Shown here in pieces: positions 3,859 to 5,096 of a stretch of DNA of 5,096 bases. The stretch spans positions 1 to 5,096 of the forward strand of contig CAAEDK010000191.1 in assembly GCA_900754605.1 (NCBI GenBank), read 5' to 3'. This DNA comes from an uncultured Oscillospiraceae bacterium. Its GTDB lineage: Bacteria > Bacillota_A > Clostridia > Oscillospirales > Oscillospiraceae. Both the position numbers and the translations under genes were made by a program. The notes under the pieces are model-generated. The model was not told where the DNA came from, did no database searches, and saw nothing but the letters and a program-made list of their open reading frames with translations. Positions within the stretch are counted from its first letter, which is position 1. Each line of letters starts with the position of its first letter.

Positions 3859-5096
3859 TCAGAGTGTCCAGCGGCTGGACTCCGTCCGCTCGGAGACGAA
3901 ATCCCGGTAGATGCCCGCCTGCCGGATCAGTTCGTCGTGGGTACCCTTTTGGACGACGCGGCCCTGGTCCACCACCAGGATCTGGTCCGCGCCCCGCACC
4001 GTCTTGAGCCGGTGGGCGATCATCAGCACGGTCTTCTCCCGCGTCAGGGCCTCCATAGCCTTTTGGAGCTGGTCCTCATTCTCGGGGTCCACATTGGCCG
4101 TGGCCTCATCGAAGATGACGATGGGCGCGTCCTTCAAGAGACACCGGGCGATGGAGATGCGCTGCTTCTCTCCGCCGGAGAGCGTGGCTCCTCCCTCGCC
4201 AATTACCGTATTATATCCATCCGGCAGGGCGGAGATAAAGTCGTGGCAGCACGCCTTTTTAGCGGCCTCCACCACCTGCTTATGGGTAGCGCCCGGGCAG
4301 CCGAACTTGATGTTGTTCTCCACCGTGTCGGCAAAGAGGTACACCCGCTGGAACACCATGCTCACCTGCTCCATGAGGGATTCCAGTGTGTACTCCCGCA
4401 CATCCCGGCCACCAATGGTCACACGGCCGCCGTCCACATCCCAAAACCGGGCGATCAGGTTGCAGAGGGTGGTCTTGCCGGAGCCGGAGGGCCCCACAAT
4501 GGCGGTGGTGGTCCGGTCCGGGATGATCAGTGACACATCCTTGAGGATGGGGCGGCTTCCATAGGAGAAGTTCACATGGTCGAATACAATCTCGTGGCTC
4601 TCCGGACGGATGGCCGTGCCACGCTGGTCCATCTCCGGGATGTCGTCTACCTGGTTGGCGTGGTCGATGGAACTGCCCACCAGACGCAGGGCGGACACGC
4701 CGCTGCCCGCGGACTGGATCTGGGAGAAGATCAGGAAAGAGACGATGACCGCCATCAGCGCATTGGCGAGGGACATAGCTCCCGTCAGGCACAGCCCCAC
4801 CGACGCCGCCAGAATTAGAACGCTGAACAGGTGGAGGACCATCTCCTGGCCCCAGATATAGGGAGTAAACAGCTTCTCCACCGCCAGATTGTTCGCCCGG
4901 CTGTCCTCCAGCGCCTGCCGCACCCGCTTGTCGCCCTTTCCGGTCAGGTTAAAGGACTTGATGACGCTCATGCCCTGGAGCTGCTCCAGCACTGCCTCCA
5001 CCAGCCGGGCCTCGTCCCGCTGGCGCTTGGGGGCAATCTTGGCGGACTGCTTCTCCATTCCGGAGAGGAGGGCCAGATACACCAGCATCCCCGCCA
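3859..5096 (-). CDS. ABC exporter, fused membrane and ATPase domains, C-terminal part (runs off right edge)
   Basis: The reading frame stays open to the window edge, giving 411 residues of an expected 570-600; the first four membrane helices are missing. Numbering from the Met at 5088: residues 40-47 (MSVIKSFN) are a cytoplasmic coupling region and 82-125 hold the last two helices. The nucleotide-binding domain starts near 166, with Walker A GPSGSGKT (199-206), Q-loop Gln247, signature LSGGEKQR (303-310), Walker B IVIFDE (323-328), a D-loop ANVD in place of the common SALD (331-334), and the switch His359. All catalytic residues are present. Such half-transporters work as homodimers or pair with a neighbour encoded upstream, outside the window. 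The substrate cannot be told; lipids, peptides, drugs or siderophores are all possible. The gene is markedly GC-rich and has its own terminator, so it is not in the marR operon. Confidence 0.92.
   Translation of the reverse strand, partial: AGMLVYLALLSGMEKQSAKIAPKRQRDEARLVEAVLEQLQGMSVIKSFNLTGKGDKRVRQALEDSRANNLAVEKLFTPYIWGQEMVLHLFSVLILAASVGLCLTGAMSLANALMAVIVSFLIFSQIQSAGSGVSALRLVGSSIDHANQVDDIPEMDQRGTAIRPESHEIVFDHVNFSYGSRPILKDVSLIIPDRTTTAIVGPSGSGKTTLCNLIARFWDVDGGRVTIGGRDVREYTLESLMEQVSMVFQRVYLFADTVENNIKFGCPGATHKQVVEAAKKACCHDFISALPDGYNTVIGEGGATLSGGEKQRISIARCLLKDAPIVIFDEATANVDPENEDQLQKAMEALTREKTVLMIAHRLKTVRGADQILVVDQGRVVQKGTHDELIRQAGIYRDFVSERTESSRWTL

Noticed and set aside
3911..4564. Long plus-strand ORFs (also 3937-4533, 4576-4818 and 4610-4861) opposite the ABC gene
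   Set aside because: They are antisense shadows of a GC-rich coding region: low-complexity composition, no ribosome sites, and the opposite frame encodes an unmistakable ABC ATPase with all motifs.
1..5096. CRISPR array, tRNA, rRNA or insertion sequence
   Set aside because: No regularly spaced repeats, no cloverleaf-like sequence, no rRNA-like stretch and no transposase or terminal inverted repeats were seen on either strand.

Overview
The window looks like chromosomal DNA of an anaerobic Firmicute, most likely a gut Clostridia member (Oscillospiraceae or Lachnospiraceae type). The reasons are strong AAGGAGG-type ribosome binding sites, consensus TTGACA/TATAAT promoters, intrinsic terminators, and the protein families present. 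This placement is inference from gene content and style; no phylogenetic marker is present. Every gene supported here lies on the minus strand, so transcription runs from high to low coordinates.

Layout in transcription order: (1) the C-terminal part of an ABC exporter (fused membrane and ATPase domains) enters from the right edge and ends at 3859, closed by a clear hairpin terminator (about 3804-3842). (2) A lower-GC module of four genes follows: a MarR-family regulator (3146-3577), an RNHCP zinc-ribbon protein (2682-3113), a MATE efflux transporter (1118-2461) and a cytidylate-kinase-like P-loop protein (513-1121) whose start overlaps the MATE stop by four bases. (3) A GC-rich 68-residue conserved-looking small protein (171-377) has its own promoter. 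(4) The first 11 codons of what is probably an HU-type DNA-binding protein (start at 35) run off the left edge.

The regulatory DNA is the most informative part. The marR promoter carries a near-perfect inverted repeat filling the -35/-10 spacer, with a second imperfect copy 21 bp downstream, which suggests autoregulation. The MATE gene has its own consensus promoter between the RNHCP gene and itself. This is followed by a leader of about 155 nt with repeated GGATAAG/CTTATC segments, a possible leader ORF with a good ribosome binding site, and a 13-bp intrinsic terminator placed just before the MATE ribosome binding site. That is the architecture of a transcription attenuator in front of a drug-efflux gene.

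Taken together, the module resembles in outline the staphylococcal mepR-mepA arrangement (MarR repressor plus MATE pump), with two accessory proteins of unknown role added and an attenuation layer. The probable job is inducible export of a toxic small molecule. The substrate cannot be read from the sequence.
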